Shown here piece after piece: positions 27,580-39,015 of a stretch of DNA of 64,000 nt (the stretch's first letter is position 1; each line of letters starts with the position of its first letter). Below the pieces are notes generated by a model. That model ran no database searches and had not been told where the DNA came from. It saw only the letters and a program-made list of their open reading frames with translations. This DNA is from Polynucleobacter bastaniensis (GTDB lineage Bacteria > Pseudomonadota > Gammaproteobacteria > Burkholderiales > Burkholderiaceae): assembly GCF_018882205.1 (NCBI RefSeq), contig NZ_JACVOU010000002.1, positions 1 through 64,000 on the forward strand. The letters run 5' to 3'. The position numbers were made by a program, and so were the translations under genes.

Positions 27580-30204
27580 ATGAAAGTCTCTCAAATTCGC
27601 CAGGCGTACCTGGACTACTTCGCCCAAAAAGGCCATCAAATTGTCCCATCCAGCCCTGTGGTGCCTGGAGACGACCCAACCCTGTTATTTACCAATGCGG
27701 GGATGAATCAGTTTAAGGACGTATTTTTAGGCTTTGATAAGCGCCCCTATAACCGAGCTGCCACCGCCCAGAAATGTATTCGTGCTGGCGGCAAACATAA
27801 TGACTTAGATAACGTTGGTTACACAGCCCGTCATCACACCTTCTTTGAAATGTTGGGGAACTTCTCATTTGGGGATTACTTCAAGAAAGATGCCATTCAG
27901 TTTGCTTGGGGCCTATTGACGGAAGTCTTTAAGCTGCCAGAAGAAAAGCTGCTCGTCACCGTTTATGCGGAAGACGATGAGGCTTATGAGATTTGGAACA
28001 AGCAAATCGGCGTTCCGGCGGGGCGCATTATTCGCATCGGCGATAACAAGGGTGCTCGTTACGCTTCGGATAACTTCTGGATGATGGGTGATACAGGTCC
28101 TTGCGGCCCCTGTACTGAAATCTTCTATGACCACGGCCCACATATTGCTGGCGGCCCTCCTGGTAGCCCTGATGAAGATGGCGATCGCTATATTGAGATT
28201 TGGAATAACGTATTCATGCAGTTCAATCGCGATGAAGCGGGTAAAATGAATCCATTGCCTAAGCCGAGCGTCGATACCGGCATGGGCCTTGAGCGTATTG
28301 CGGCAGTGTTGCAGCATGTGCACTCGAACTATGAGATTGACCTCTTTGTGAATTTGCTCAAAGCGGCCAAAGAAGCAGTTGATTTAGCTGGTGGTGAGAA
28401 TTGCGATCCAAGCAGTCCATCTCTCAAAGTCATTGCTGATCACATTCGCGCCTGTAGTTTTATTGTGGTAGATGGTGTGATCCCAGGCAATGCTGGTCGT
28501 GGCTATGTACTACGCCGCATTACACGCCGCGCGATTCGTCATGGCTATAAATTAGGCGCACGCAAACCGTTCTTTTATCAACTCGTTCCTGCTCTCGTAA
28601 AAGAGATGGGTCAGGCTTATCCAGAGTTGCAGGCAGCGAAAGATAAAGTGAGTGAAGTGATTAAGCAGGAAGAAGAGCGCTTCTTTCAGACCATCGCCAA
28701 TGGTATGGAGATTTTGGAAGGTGCACTTGCTGGTGGCGCCAAGACGGTTGATGGTGAAACTGCCTTCCGCTTACACGATACCTTTGGCTTCCCATTGGAT
28801 CTCACCGCTGATGTGTGCCGTGAGCGCGATGTCACAGTCGATGCAGAAGGTTTCGACTTGGCAATGCAAAAGCAGCGCGATCAAGCAAGGGCAGCTGGTA
28901 AGTTCAAGGTGGCTCAAGGATTGGAGTATTCCGGTAAGCCAACCCAGTTCCATGGCTACGACACCTTGAAGCATGAAGGCGCTAAAGTCACTGCCCTTTA
29001 TGTTGACGGATCTGCTGTGCAGTCTGTCAAGGCTGGTGATGCTGCAGTGATCGTATTAGATAACACCCCTTTCTATGCCGAGTCTGGTGGACAGGTTGGC
29101 GATAAAGGTGAGTTGCGTAATGAAGCGGTACGTTTTGCAGTTGAAGATACCTTCAAGATTCAGGCAGATGTTTTTGGACATCAGGGCGAAGTGCAAGAGG
29201 GGGAGCTCAAGGTTGGCGACGCAATCAACGCCTTGGTGGATATAGAACAAAGAACTGAAACCATGCGTAACCATAGTGCGACTCATATTTTGCATAAAGC
29301 CTTGCGTGAAGTATTGGGTGATCACGTACAGCAAAAAGGATCTTTGGTGGATGCCACTAAAACCCGCTTTGACTTTACTCATAACGCACCTATAACTCCA
29401 CAAGAAATTCGTCGGGTAGAAGGTATTGTGAACGCCGAGATTTTGGCAAATACCGCGACCTCCGGAAAAGTGATGTCCTTAGACGATGCTCAGAAAACCG
29501 GTGCCACGATGCTCTTCGGCGAAAAGTATGCAGACGAAGTGCGCGTACTAGAAATCGGTAGCTCTAGAGAGTTGTGCGGCGGAACTCACGTTGGACGTAC
29601 GGGTGATATCGGTAGCTTGAAGATTGTGTCTGAAGGTGGTGTAGCGGCTGGCATCCGTCGTGTTGAGGCGGTGACCGGCAAAAATGCCTTGAACTTCTTG
29701 CAAGGCTTAGAAGATAAAATTAATGAAGCTGCTGCGGTACTGAAAACTCACCCTGGTGATTTAGTGAGTCGCGTTACTCAACTTCAAGATAGTTTGCGTC
29801 AGGCTGAGCGTGAGCTAGATAAGGTCAACTCCAAACTCGCTGCTAGCCAAGGCGATGAGTTAGCAACGCAAGCAGTTGATATCAATGGCATCAAAGTATT
29901 GGCAGTGCGCTTAGATGGCGCAGATGCTCAAGTCTTGCGCGAGACTATGGATGCCCTGAAAGGAAAGTTAAAGACTGCAGCAATTGTCTTGGCTTCAGTG
30001 CAGGGTGACAAGGTCAGCTTGATTGCTGGTGTGACTGCAGATTCGATTGCTAAAGTTAAAGCAGGTGACTTAGTGAACTTCGTCGCCCAGCAAGTTGGCG
30101 GTAAGGGCGGCGGTAAGCCGGAGATGGCGATGGCCGGCGGTACTGATCCAAGTAAATTAGGTGCGGCATTGGCTGGCGTAAAAGATTGGGTGGCATCTAA
30201 ATGA
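27580..30204 (+). CDS. alaS: Alanine-tRNA ligase
   Basis: An 874-aa class II synthetase. Catalytic domain ([34 protein letters not shown]), editing domain with zinc ligands [11 protein letters not shown] and [13 protein letters not shown], and a C-terminal DHHA1/C-Ala domain ending [15 protein letters not shown]. Length is normal. ATG 27580 is chosen; a longer ORF runs through the promoter. It overlaps the tusA-like gene by 4 bp. Confidence 0.97.
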   Translation: MKVSQIRQAYLDYFAQKGHQIVPSSPVVPGDDPTLLFTNAGMNQFKDVFLGFDKRPYNRAATAQKCIRAGGKHNDLDNVGYTARHHTFFEMLGNFSFGDYFKKDAIQFAWGLLTEVFKLPEEKLLVTVYAEDDEAYEIWNKQIGVPAGRIIRIGDNKGARYASDNFWMMGDTGPCGPCTEIFYDHGPHIAGGPPGSPDEDGDRYIEIWNNVFMQFNRDEAGKMNPLPKPSVDTGMGLERIAAVLQHVHSNYEIDLFVNLLKAAKEAVDLAGGENCDPSSPSLKVIADHIRACSFIVVDGVIPGNAGRGYVLRRITRRAIRHGYKLGARKPFFYQLVPALVKEMGQAYPELQAAKDKVSEVIKQEEERFFQTIANGMEILEGALAGGAKTVDGETAFRLHDTFGFPLDLTADVCRERDVTVDAEGFDLAMQKQRDQARAAGKFKVAQGLEYSGKPTQFHGYDTLKHEGAKVTALYVDGSAVQSVKAGDAAVIVLDNTPFYAESGGQVGDKGELRNEAVRFAVEDTFKIQADVFGHQGEVQEGELKVGDAINALVDIEQRTETMRNHSATHILHKALREVLGDHVQQKGSLVDATKTRFDFTHNAPITPQEIRRVEGIVNAEILANTATSGKVMSLDDAQKTGATMLFGEKYADEVRVLEIGSSRELCGGTHVGRTGDIGSLKIVSEGGVAAGIRRVEAVTGKNALNFLQGLEDKINEAAAVLKTHPGDLVSRVTQLQDSLRQAERELDKVNSKLAASQGDELATQAVDINGIKVLAVRLDGADAQVLRETMDALKGKLKTAAIVLASVQGDKVSLIAGVTADSIAKVKAGDLVNFVAQQVGGKGGGKPEMAMAGGTDPSKLGAALAGVKDWVASK

Positions 30205-30440
30205 GCGATGTCATCGAATTTAATCTTGAGGTTGATGCGATTGGCATGAATTGCCCGCTTCCCATCTTGCGCACTAAGAAGGCCTTAGCGACTATGCAAT
30301 CAGGCGAGGTTTTGAAAGTGAAGGCCACGGATGCCGGTGCTGCGCATGACTTTCCTGCATTTGCAAAGCAGACTGGTAATGAGCTACTTTCTAGTACTTC
30401 TGAGGGTGACGTATTAGTTTTCTTTCTTAAGAGAAGATAA
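30201..30440 (+). CDS. TusA/SirA family sulfur carrier protein
   Basis: A 79-aa protein with the family motif [14 protein letters not shown]; the Cys of CPLP carries the persulfide. Members pass sulfur for tRNA thio-modification and other cofactors. It overlaps the alaS stop by ATGA, so it is translationally coupled to a tRNA-charging enzyme. Whether it is TusA proper or a paralogue cannot be decided. Confidence 0.88.
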   Translation: MSDVIEFNLEVDAIGMNCPLPILRTKKALATMQSGEVLKVKATDAGAAHDFPAFAKQTGNELLSSTSEGDVLVFFLKRR

Positions 30441-30467
30441 GGCGTACCGAAATACTCGGCACTAAAG

Positions 30468-30497
30468 AAAAAGGCAGAAAGTGATTTCTGCCTTTTT
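30468..30497. terminator. Bidirectional terminator tusA-like / galU
   Basis: A 13-bp perfect stem AAAAAGGCAGAAA/TTTCTGCCTTTTT on a GTGA loop. A and T runs on either side serve both convergent genes. Confidence 0.93.
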
Positions 30498-30529
30498 GCT
30501 TTTCTCACCTTGGAGATTGGCTGTGAACC

Positions 30530-31414
30530 CTAGCTTAAAGAACGGCTCTTTAAGTAAGCTGCAAACTCGGTACTGACTTCTGGATGCCGCAAAGCAAATT
30601 CTACTGAAGCCTTGAGGTATCCAAGCTTGCTACCGCAGTCATAGCGCACGCCATCGTATTCATAAGCAAATACAGGCTCTTCTTTGAGTAAAGAGGCGAT
30701 CGCATCAGTGAGCTGGATTTCACCGCCAGCACCGGGCTTCAGATTACGAATGTGATTAAAGATATCTGAAGACAGAACATAGCGACCCACTACCGCTAGG
30801 TTGGATGGCGCATCCTTAGGCTGTGGCTTTTCTACAATGCCATTTAAGTGATAGATGCCCTTGGATACCTCTGCTCCAGAAATAATGCCGTAGGAGCTAC
30901 TTTTAGAGGGATCAATTTTTTCCACCGCTAAGACGGAACCATTTTGCTCATCAAATACTTTGAGCATTTGCTTGAGTACTGGTGGTTGGCCATCGAGTAA
31001 GTCATCTGCCAGGATGATGGCAAAAGGCTCATCACGTACGAGCTTTTCTGCGCATAGGACCGCATGACCCAAGCCCAAAGCTTCAGGTTGGCGAACATAA
31101 ACGCAATCTACATGGCTGGGTTTGACGCTACGAACAATCTCCAGTAAAGCAGTTTTATTTTTGGCTTCGAGTTCAGCCTCTAATTCATAAGCTTTATCAA
31201 AGTGATCCTCAATTGCACGCTTACTACGACCAGTTACAAAAATCATTTCGGTAATACCAGCAGCAATCGCTTCCTCAACCGCGTACTGAATGAGCGGTTT
31301 ATCCACCACATTGAGCATCTCTTTCGGGCTAGCCTTGGTGGCTGGTAAAAAGCGTGTGCCCAAACCTGCAACGGGGAAGACGGCTTTAGTAACGGCTTTA
31401 GTGCTTAATGGCAT
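30530..31414 (-). CDS. galU: UTP-glucose-1-phosphate uridylyltransferase
   Basis: A 294-aa enzyme making UDP-glucose for envelope polysaccharides. [21 protein letters not shown] carries the nucleotide loop, and [20 protein letters not shown] and [10 protein letters not shown] are the sugar-binding segments typical of GalU. It is 28 bp downstream of valS on the same strand. Confidence 0.96.
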   Translation of the reverse strand: MPLSTKAVTKAVFPVAGLGTRFLPATKASPKEMLNVVDKPLIQYAVEEAIAAGITEMIFVTGRSKRAIEDHFDKAYELEAELEAKNKTALLEIVRSVKPSHVDCVYVRQPEALGLGHAVLCAEKLVRDEPFAIILADDLLDGQPPVLKQMLKVFDEQNGSVLAVEKIDPSKSSSYGIISGAEVSKGIYHLNGIVEKPQPKDAPSNLAVVGRYVLSSDIFNHIRNLKPGAGGEIQLTDAIASLLKEEPVFAYEYDGVRYDCGSKLGYLKASVEFALRHPEVSTEFAAYLKSRSLS

Positions 31415-31442
31415 TGCAATTCCGATCAGTTTTATTGATGTT

Positions 31443-34352
31443 TTATTTCAGTCGTTCTAATTGTGCAACAAGCTTCTCATGGTTTTGCTCAAAACCAGCA
31501 AGACGTTGCTTTTCTTGAGCTACCACCTCTTCTGGGGCGCGGGCTACAAAGCTTTCGTTACCAAGTTTGCTGCGTGCTTTGGTGATCTCACTAGCTAGGC
31601 GCTCAATTTCTTTGCTTAGGCGAATTCTCTCAGCTGCCACATCCACCTCAATTTTGAGTAATAACTTCAGATTGCCAACTAGGGCTATTGGTGCGCCAGG
31701 GGCATCCTTTTCTAAAGCAGACTCATCATCGTAGATTTTGACCTCAGATAGCTTGGCTAAAGCAGTCAGGTAGGGACTTACCTTTTCCAAGAAATCTTGC
31801 GGTCCACAAATCCAGAGAGGCACCTTCAGTGCGGGAGAGACTTGCATCTCGCCGCGTAGATTACGGCAAGCATCCACAATCGATTTAATCTGGGCTACCC
31901 AAGCTTCGCTTTGCTCATCAATCTTATCGAGTTGAGCAACTGGGTATGGCTGGAGCGCAATGGTTTGCTTATCTTGTTTAGCCAGCTCTTTACCAACCTT
32001 CGGCCCAACGGTTTGCCAGAGGGTTTCAGTAATAAATGGAATCAGTGGATGAGCCATGCGCAAGATGGTTTCTAAAACACGCAAGAGAGTGCGGCGAGTG
32101 GCGCGTTGCTGTGCAGGCGTTCCAGTCTGGAGCTGTACCTTGGCTAACTCTAGATACCAATCGCAGTATTCATCCCAAACAAATTGATAGATGCTCGTAG
32201 CAATGTTGTCAAAGCGATAGTTTTGGAAGCCTTTAGCAACATCAGCTTCGGTTCTTTGCAGTTGAGAAACAATCCAACGATCTGCTGCTGAAAAGTCGAG
32301 ATACCCTTCTGGGCCACATTGCTTGTCGCACGGCGCAAAGCCATTATCTTCATTATTGCCAGGGCAATTCATGAGCACAAAGCGAGTGGCATTCCAGAGT
32401 TTGTTGCAGAAGTTGCGATAGCCTTCACAGCGCTTCTGATCAAAATTAATATTTCGACCCAGTGACGCGAGTGAGGCGAAGGTAAAGCGTAGGGCATCCG
32501 TACCAAATGCAGGAATCCCTTCCGGAAACTCTTTCTTCGTTTTCTTACCAATACTTTCTGCTTGCTTAGGATTCATCAAGCCAGTAGTGCGCTTGGCAAC
32601 TAAGTCTTCAATCTTGATGCCATCAATTAAATCGATTGGATCCAAAGTATTTCCTTTGGATTTACTCATTTTCTGACCTTCAGCATCACGGACTAAGCCG
32701 TGTACGTACACGGTATGGAAAGGCACTTTGCCAGTGAAGTGGCAAGTCATCATGACCATTCTGGCTACCCAGAAGAAGATGATGTCAAAACCGGTCACCA
32801 ATACTGAGGATGGCAAGAAGTGATTGAGTGCAGGCGTTTCTTCAGGCCAGCCTAATGAACTAAATGGCACCAGTGCAGAGCTAAACCAGGTATCTAAGAC
32901 ATCGGGGTCGCGATTGAGTTGGCCGCTATAACCGGCAGCACTAGCCTTCACTTTCGCTTCTTCTTCAGAGCGCGCTACGAAAATTTGACCATCCTCACCA
33001 TACCAAGCAGGGATTTGATGTCCCCACCAGAGTTGTCGAGAGATGCACCAGTCCTGAATGTTTTCTAACCACTGAGAGTAGGTACTAATCCAGTTTTCTG
33101 GAACGAGCTTAATGCCACCATTTTTTACTGCATCTAGCGCTGCGCCAGCAATAGAGGAGCCTGGTTGATATTTGTTATCTGGACTTGGTTTAGATACCGC
33201 GACAAACCATTGGTCAGTGAGCATTGGCTCAATGATAGTTTGGGTGCGATCGCCACGTGGAACCATTAATTTATATGGCTGCACTTTTTCTAATAGGCCA
33301 GCTGCATCTAAGTCAGAAACGATTTTTTTGCGGGCAGCAAAGCGCTCAAGACCTTGATATACCGCAGGTGCATTTTCATTAATCTTGGCATCGAGAGTCA
33401 AGATATTGATGAGTGGCAACTGATGGCGTTGTCCAACAGCATAGTCATTGAAGTCATGCGCAGGTGTCACTTTAACCACGCCGGTACCAAAAGCTAAATC
33501 AACATAGTCATCCGCAATAATCGGAATCTCGCGATTGCACAGCGGTAGCTGTACTGACTTACCAATGAGGTATTTGTAGCGCTCGTCTTCTGGATTGACC
33601 ATGACGGCTACGTCACCCAATAAAGTCTCTGGGCGCGTGGTAGCAACGGTCAGGTGTCCGGAGCCATCGGCTAATGGATAGCGAATGTGCCACATCGAGC
33701 CATCTTCTTCTTCGCTCACCACTTCTAAGTCAGAGACCGCAGTTCCTAAAACTGGATCCCAGTTCACTAAACGTTTACCGCGGTAAATTAATCCTTGCTC
33801 ATGTAAACGAAAAAATACTTCGACAACCGCTTTGGACATCTTGCTGTCCATCGTGAAATATTCTTTACCCCAATCAATTGAGGCACCTAAGCGACGAATC
33901 TGACGAGTAATGGTATTGCCGGAAGTTTCTTTCCACACCCACACTTTTTCCAAGAATTTCTCACGACCTAAATCATGGCGAGAGATTTTCTGAGCATCGA
34001 GTTGGCGTTCAACGACGATTTGTGTAGCGATACCGGCATGGTCTGTACCCGGAACCCACAAAGTATTTTTGCCAGACATGCGGGCATGACGTACCAGGCC
34101 ATCCATAATGGTTTGATTAAAAGCGTGACCCATGTGCAGTGTGCCCGTCACATTTGGTGGCGGCAGCTGAATCGAGAAATCGCCCTTGCCCTCATCTAGG
34201 GTGGCGTCGGCAATACCTCGGCGTTCCCACTCTAGACCCCAATAAGCTTCAATTGGGGCGGGTTCGTAGGATTTGGCTAGGTCGTCTACAGAACTCGCTA
34301 TTGGAGAGTTAGGGGAAGTGGGTAAATTAGGGGTATTCGAAGCATTTGGCAT
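31443..34352 (-). CDS. valS: Valine-tRNA ligase
   Basis: A 969-aa class I synthetase. HIGH in [15 protein letters not shown], an editing domain ([13 protein letters not shown]), KMSKS in [14 protein letters not shown], an anticodon domain and a C-terminal coiled-coil arm (about 905-969) reading [16 protein letters not shown] Ser/Pro/Asn-rich leader of about 25 aa precedes the core. ATG 34352 is chosen over TTG 34361. There is no Shine-Dalgarno sequence, and TATAAT lies 9 nt upstream. Confidence 0.97.
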   Translation of the reverse strand: MPNASNTPNLPTSPNSPIASSVDDLAKSYEPAPIEAYWGLEWERRGIADATLDEGKGDFSIQLPPPNVTGTLHMGHAFNQTIMDGLVRHARMSGKNTLWVPGTDHAGIATQIVVERQLDAQKISRHDLGREKFLEKVWVWKETSGNTITRQIRRLGASIDWGKEYFTMDSKMSKAVVEVFFRLHEQGLIYRGKRLVNWDPVLGTAVSDLEVVSEEEDGSMWHIRYPLADGSGHLTVATTRPETLLGDVAVMVNPEDERYKYLIGKSVQLPLCNREIPIIADDYVDLAFGTGVVKVTPAHDFNDYAVGQRHQLPLINILTLDAKINENAPAVYQGLERFAARKKIVSDLDAAGLLEKVQPYKLMVPRGDRTQTIIEPMLTDQWFVAVSKPSPDNKYQPGSSIAGAALDAVKNGGIKLVPENWISTYSQWLENIQDWCISRQLWWGHQIPAWYGEDGQIFVARSEEEAKVKASAAGYSGQLNRDPDVLDTWFSSALVPFSSLGWPEETPALNHFLPSSVLVTGFDIIFFWVARMVMMTCHFTGKVPFHTVYVHGLVRDAEGQKMSKSKGNTLDPIDLIDGIKIEDLVAKRTTGLMNPKQAESIGKKTKKEFPEGIPAFGTDALRFTFASLASLGRNINFDQKRCEGYRNFCNKLWNATRFVLMNCPGNNEDNGFAPCDKQCGPEGYLDFSAADRWIVSQLQRTEADVAKGFQNYRFDNIATSIYQFVWDEYCDWYLELAKVQLQTGTPAQQRATRRTLLRVLETILRMAHPLIPFITETLWQTVGPKVGKELAKQDKQTIALQPYPVAQLDKIDEQSEAWVAQIKSIVDACRNLRGEMQVSPALKVPLWICGPQDFLEKVSPYLTALAKLSEVKIYDDESALEKDAPGAPIALVGNLKLLLKIEVDVAAERIRLSKEIERLASEITKARSKLGNESFVARAPEEVVAQEKQRLAGFEQNHEKLVAQLERLK

Positions 34353-34376
34353 AAGAGGCAAATTATAATTGGGGCG
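34353..34376. promoter_or_regulatory. Shared palindromic -10 for valS and uvrD
   Basis: Only 24 bp separate the two ATGs. The palindrome ATTATAAT (34362-34369) contains a perfect TATAAT on each strand: 34364-34369 (plus) ends 7 nt before the helicase ATG, and 34367-34362 (minus) ends 9 nt before the valS ATG. Both transcripts would have almost no leader. -35 boxes would have to lie inside the opposite coding region and are weak. Confidence 0.55.
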
Positions 34377-36764
34377 ATGTACTCAGACCTACTCGCAAAC
34401 CTTAATCCAGAACAACGCGAGGCAGTGACCCTCCCGCCGGTAAATGAAAATGGCCAGACCCAGTCAGCCCTGATTTTGGCTGGCGCTGGTAGTGGAAAAA
34501 CCCGCGTCCTGACGACCCGTATAGCTTGGTTGATCCAAACAGGTCAGGTTTCACCTATTGGTGTCCTGGCGGTGACCTTTACCAATAAGGCCGCTAAAGA
34601 GATGATGTTGCGTCTGAGCGCCATGTTGCCGATTAACACCCGAGGCATGTGGATTGGCACTTTTCATGGTCTTTGTAACCGTTTATTGCGTGCGCACCAC
34701 AAAGAAGCAGGTTTACCGTCTACTTTTCAGATTTTGGATACCCAGGATCAGCTTTCCGCCATTAAGCGACTTTTGAAGGGCTTAAAGGTCGATGATGAGA
34801 AATACCCCCCTAAGCAGTTGCAATACTTCATTGCCCACGCCAAAGAGCGTGGTCAGCGTGCCAAAGAATTATCGGTAGGGGATGATTTTCAGGCCAAGAT
34901 GGCCCAGTTGTACGAGGCTTATGACGAGCAATGCCAGCGTGAGGGTGTAGTTGACTTTGCTGAACTCCTATTACGTAGCTATGAGTTGCTCAAACATAAA
35001 GAGGCTATTCGGACGCATTACCAAGAACGCTTCCGGCATATTTTGATTGATGAGTTTCAAGATACCAATGCCTTGCAATACGCTTGGCTCAAATTACTCT
35101 CTGGTCACGATGCTAGTCGCGTCAATGTCAGCGGCATGGGAAGCAGTGCAGTTTTTGCGGTAGGCGATGATGATCAGAGTATTTATGCTTTCCGCGGCGC
35201 AGATGTGGAGAACATGCGTCTGTATGAAAAGCAATATCACCCGATGATGGTCAAGCTTGAGCAGAACTACCGCTCGCATGGTCATATCTTGGATACAGCC
35301 AATTACCTCATTTCTAACAATACAGATCGTCTTGGTAAAAACTTGCGTACCGATGCAGGTCATGGTGAGCCAGTGCGCATCTATGATGCGCCGAGTGATC
35401 ACGCTGAAGCTGCCTGGCTTGTAGATGAAATCAAAGCTTTAGTGAATAGCGGCATCAAGCGTACTGAAATTGCTTTGCTCTATCGCAGTAATGCTCAATC
35501 ACGAATCATCGAGCACGCCTTATTTTCTGCAGCGATTCCGTATCGGGTTTATGGTGGACTACGATTCTTCGAGCGAGCTGAAATTAAGCATGCCTTAGCG
35601 TATTTACGTCTGCTAGAAAATCCAAATGATGACACCTCCTTCTCCCGCGTGGTCAATTTCCCAACACGCGGTATTGGGGCGAGATCGATTGAAGCTGTGC
35701 AAGATGCAGCTCGTACACAAAACAGTTCTTTGTATTTGGCGGCATCGACATTGGATGGCAAAGCTGGCGCCTCCTTGGGTGGCTTTGTGCGCCTCGTTGA
35801 TCATATGCGTGAAGCTACTCGTCACAACACATTGCCTGAGACAGTGGAATTCGTGATTCAAAATAGTGGCTTGATTCAGCATTACCTCTCGGAGCGCGAA
35901 GGTCAGGACCGTGTAGAAAACTTGCAAGAATTAATTAATGCTGCAACCGCGTTTATTGCGGAAGAAGGTTATGGTCAGGATGCCACTGCTGCCACACTGC
36001 CGGGTGAGAATGCGCCTGGTGTAGTCGAGGTCTCACCATTAGCCGCATTCCTCTCGCATGCTTCACTTGAGGCCGGTGATAACCAAGCTCAGGCAGGCCA
36101 AGACGCTGTGCAGCTGATGACGGTGCACTCTGCCAAAGGCTTGGAGTTCATCTCTGTATTTATTACTGGCTTAGAAGAGGGCTTGTTCCCACATGAGAAC
36201 AGTATTAATGAGCAGCATGGTTTGGAAGAAGAACGACGCTTAATGTATGTTGCGATTACTCGCGCAAAAGAGCGTCTCTACCTATCTCATACCCAGTCAC
36301 GGATGTTGCATGGCCAAGTTCGCTACAACATGCCGTCTCGTTTCTTGGAAGAGTTGCCATCGGATTCACTGAAGTGGCTCACTCCCAAAGTGAAAGATGC
36401 CCGTTGGGGTGGTACTAGTAGTGGAAATGGCGACCGCTCAGAATCGACTTGGCAGGATGGCTATACCCGTCAGCGCGAGTTTGGGTCGAATGATTTCTTT
36501 GACAGTAGTAATGAGCGTGAGCGACCTGCAAGGCAAATTGGCCGAGTAGGATCTGCCTCAACCGCCGTGACCAGAATGGCCTCGCCACCACGCGGCAACT
36601 ACCCATTTACGATTGGCCAAAATGTATTCCATACCAAGTTTGGTGAAGGGCGCGTTACAGGCCTCGAGGGTAATGATGCTGATGCACGTGCTCAGGTGAA
36701 TTTCAAGCGCCATGGCGTTAAATGGCTTCAGCTCAGCATTGCTAAGCTAGCTGCGATAGATTAA
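34377..36764 (+). CDS. uvrD: ATP-dependent DNA helicase UvrD/PcrA
   Basis: A 795-aa superfamily 1A helicase. Walker [18 protein letters not shown], motif Ia [11 protein letters not shown], motif [11 protein letters not shown], motif [15 protein letters not shown], motif IV LEQNYRS, motif [13 protein letters not shown] and motif [15 protein letters not shown] are all intact. The C-terminal segment with [18 protein letters not shown] is the Tudor-like UvrD/PcrA tail, which argues against Rep. It acts in mismatch and excision repair. Its stop overlaps the convergent membrane-protein gene by 4 bp. Confidence 0.92.
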   Translation: MYSDLLANLNPEQREAVTLPPVNENGQTQSALILAGAGSGKTRVLTTRIAWLIQTGQVSPIGVLAVTFTNKAAKEMMLRLSAMLPINTRGMWIGTFHGLCNRLLRAHHKEAGLPSTFQILDTQDQLSAIKRLLKGLKVDDEKYPPKQLQYFIAHAKERGQRAKELSVGDDFQAKMAQLYEAYDEQCQREGVVDFAELLLRSYELLKHKEAIRTHYQERFRHILIDEFQDTNALQYAWLKLLSGHDASRVNVSGMGSSAVFAVGDDDQSIYAFRGADVENMRLYEKQYHPMMVKLEQNYRSHGHILDTANYLISNNTDRLGKNLRTDAGHGEPVRIYDAPSDHAEAAWLVDEIKALVNSGIKRTEIALLYRSNAQSRIIEHALFSAAIPYRVYGGLRFFERAEIKHALAYLRLLENPNDDTSFSRVVNFPTRGIGARSIEAVQDAARTQNSSLYLAASTLDGKAGASLGGFVRLVDHMREATRHNTLPETVEFVIQNSGLIQHYLSEREGQDRVENLQELINAATAFIAEEGYGQDATAATLPGENAPGVVEVSPLAAFLSHASLEAGDNQAQAGQDAVQLMTVHSAKGLEFISVFITGLEEGLFPHENSINEQHGLEEERRLMYVAITRAKERLYLSHTQSRMLHGQVRYNMPSRFLEELPSDSLKWLTPKVKDARWGGTSSGNGDRSESTWQDGYTRQREFGSNDFFDSSNERERPARQIGRVGSASTAVTRMASPPRGNYPFTIGQNVFHTKFGEGRVTGLEGNDADARAQVNFKRHGVKWLQLSIAKLAAID

Positions 36765-37543
36765 GCGATTAAAGTAGCCGCTTCTTTTTCAGCAAAGCAT
36801 GCCTTCCAGGTAGCGAAGAAAGAGCAGTGCATCACAGTGAGCCCCGCCATGGAAATAGGGGCGATGATGAATGATGCGGCTTGACCTAAGTCGAGAGCAT
36901 CAAAAATAGAGCCAATCGTTAGAGGAATAGCGATTAAGATTCCACCCCAAATTGCGAGATATAAAAAGAATGCGCCCCGATTGGTCCAGCAAGCAACAGC
37001 ACTGGAAAAGAGTGCTTGCGCTATAGACATATCAGCCCAAGCAACGAGCACGGGAGAAAACCACATCAACATTGCCACTGGCACATAAAGAATGCCGCCA
37101 AAAAAGAGAATCAGGTAAATCTGATTGATGGCTTCTGAGGTAATCGGCTTTTCGTTAGTCATTAGTGGAATGAGCAACTCAAAATCTACCAACAAGCTTA
37201 AGATAAAGCTGAGAGCAAGTATGAGTGCGGCGTAGACCAAACCCAATTGGAGAATGCGTTTGCGAATCAAGGGGGTCGATTGCAGTGCAATCACGTATAC
37301 CGAGGGTCGAATACGTTCTTTTTGAATCGCTAGGCGGCAGGCGGTCATAAAGCCTACTGATAAAGTAGGCGTGAGTAATAAGACGGCAAAAATACCAATC
37401 ACGGGTACGAGTACTGCAAGTTGCGCTGCAAATATGTACATGAATACCAGCATTAAAAAACCCAAAGGATTTTGTTTAAAAAGCCAAATGCCTTGACGTA
37501 TCCAGGTATAACCCTCTTTTGGAGTGACGGAATTGAGTTTCAT
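36761..37543 (-). CDS. BPSS1780-type membrane protein
   Basis: A 260-aa integral membrane protein with about six hydrophobic segments and the N-terminus WIRQGIWLFKQNPLGFLMLV seen in the BPSS1780 family of betaproteobacteria. Function is unknown. Its start overlaps the thrB stop by ATGA, so it is translated together with homoserine kinase, although no link to threonine synthesis is evident. Confidence 0.75.
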   Translation of the reverse strand: MKLNSVTPKEGYTWIRQGIWLFKQNPLGFLMLVFMYIFAAQLAVLVPVIGIFAVLLLTPTLSVGFMTACRLAIQKERIRPSVYVIALQSTPLIRKRILQLGLVYAALILALSFILSLLVDFELLIPLMTNEKPITSEAINQIYLILFFGGILYVPVAMLMWFSPVLVAWADMSIAQALFSSAVACWTNRGAFFLYLAIWGGILIAIPLTIGSIFDALDLGQAASFIIAPISMAGLTVMHCSFFATWKACFAEKEAATLIA

Positions 37544-38517
37544 ATTGCCTTGCGACTTAAAAGAATATTTTCGAAATGACGAGGGTCATGCGGGGTGAGC
37601 ATTTGCGCATCACGTGGCAAATAAAAATCCCACAGTCGGGAGATCCAAAAACGCAGAGCTGCAGCCCGCACCATCAGGGGCCAGCTTGCTTGTTCTTCAC
37701 TAGTGAGTGGGCGAACAGCCTGATAGGCATCCATCAGCGCCTTGAAGCGAGCAGGATCTAAATCTTGTTTGTTGTCAGCAAGGCACCAGTCATTTGCAGT
37801 AACTGCTAAATCAAATAACCACTTATCTGTTCCAGCGAAATAAAAGTCGAAGAAACCACCCAGCTGATCTTGAGAGCAATCGCTTGCGCCTTGAGGATCA
37901 AATAGCACGTTATCCCTAAAGAGATCGCAATGACTTGCCCCTTGTGGCAATGATTTATAGGCTTCAGAGGCAAAGAATTGCTCTTGAGTTGCGAGCTCGC
38001 TAGTCAGCAATTCTTTTTGTGTGTCACTTAAGTGTGACAACACTTGCGGAACTGTTTTTTGCCACCAAGTAAGACTGCGAAGATTCTCTTGGGTGAGCTT
38101 AAAGTCGCTGCTGGCCAAATGCATTTTGGCTAAATACTCGCCAACCAGGGCGCAATGCTTGGCTTCGGGTGCGAGCATAGAAAGGCCGGGAAGCTTGCTC
38201 ACAATGGCTGCAGGCTTACCTTTGAGTGTAAATAAAATTTGCCCCTGTTTATTTTCAAGCGGCTTAGGTACGGGAATACTTTTATTCGCCAAATGGCGCA
38301 TTAGCTCTAGGTAGTATGGAAGTTGCTCTGCCGATAGTCTTTCAAAAATCGTCAGAACATATTCTTGTTTCTTGCCATTTTTCTCAGTATCGAGAAAGAA
38401 ATTGGAGTTCTCAATCCCACCATGAATTCCACGAATATCGATGACCTGCCCAATATCAAAGTCGCTTGAGATCCAAGCAGAGATATCACTTAGTTCAATG
38501 GGGGTGAAAACGGCCAT
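37540..38517 (-). CDS. thrB: Homoserine kinase (ThrB, APH-fold type)
   Basis: A 325-aa kinase of the aminoglycoside-phosphotransferase fold that makes O-phosphohomoserine for threonine. The catalytic loop ASHCDLFRDNVLF and the metal loop GFFDFYFAG are visible, with an N-terminal IRGIHGGIENSNFFLDT nucleotide-binding sheet. This non-GHMP type is the usual homoserine kinase of beta- and alphaproteobacteria. It is middle gene of a three-gene minus-strand operon. Confidence 0.92.
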   Translation of the reverse strand: MAVFTPIELSDISAWISSDFDIGQVIDIRGIHGGIENSNFFLDTEKNGKKQEYVLTIFERLSAEQLPYYLELMRHLANKSIPVPKPLENKQGQILFTLKGKPAAIVSKLPGLSMLAPEAKHCALVGEYLAKMHLASSDFKLTQENLRSLTWWQKTVPQVLSHLSDTQKELLTSELATQEQFFASEAYKSLPQGASHCDLFRDNVLFDPQGASDCSQDQLGGFFDFYFAGTDKWLFDLAVTANDWCLADNKQDLDPARFKALMDAYQAVRPLTSEEQASWPLMVRAAALRFWISRLWDFYLPRDAQMLTPHDPRHFENILLSRKAI

Positions 38518-38526
38518 GAGTAAAGA

Positions 38527-38934
38527 CTAAAAAGGAACTCTGATACTCGGTACGCTGATCAGGTCAGTTTCTTTTGGTACGCCAGGCATCACTGTTGCTG
38601 GGGGCGCCATTTCGTAGCTGGTATAGCGTGTCTTCACATCCACCTGAGTAGGCGCATTGGTATCTTTGTATTCGGTAATTTCAGTACCAGTGGCTTCTTT
38701 GTGCTGAAAGCTCGGTTTGCGACCCTCGGGCGTATTGGTTACCTGAGAAGCGCTCACTGGCGGCGCTAAGGGCTGATTATTGATGCGCTGCAACTCGGAG
38801 GGGCTCAGCGCTTGAGAATTATTTTGGGCGTGCGCTGTATGCAGGCCAAAAGAGGCAAAAGCCACTAAAAAGCTTGTTAGAACAAGGGTTTGGCTCACAG
38901 AAGCGTGGAGTAAGTTAGTTAGAGCGTGCATCAT
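38527..38934 (-). CDS. DUF2782-like exported protein
   Basis: A 135-aa protein with a signal peptide (residues about 15-36, ending AHA-QN) and a short conserved segment GTEITEYKDTNAPTQVDVKTRYTSYEM within the second half, which fits DUF2782. Its position divergent from polA is common in betaproteobacteria. Function is unknown. It is 9 bp upstream of thrB. Confidence 0.6.
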   Translation of the reverse strand: MMHALTNLLHASVSQTLVLTSFLVAFASFGLHTAHAQNNSQALSPSELQRINNQPLAPPVSASQVTNTPEGRKPSFQHKEATGTEITEYKDTNAPTQVDVKTRYTSYEMAPPATVMPGVPKETDLISVPSIRVPF

Positions 38935-39015
38935 TTTTCACCTTTATAGGCCTCTTTTCAGGAGGATTTGAGCCTGATATGTAGGCAGTTAGCAACTAGA
39001 TTGTACGATTGCGGT

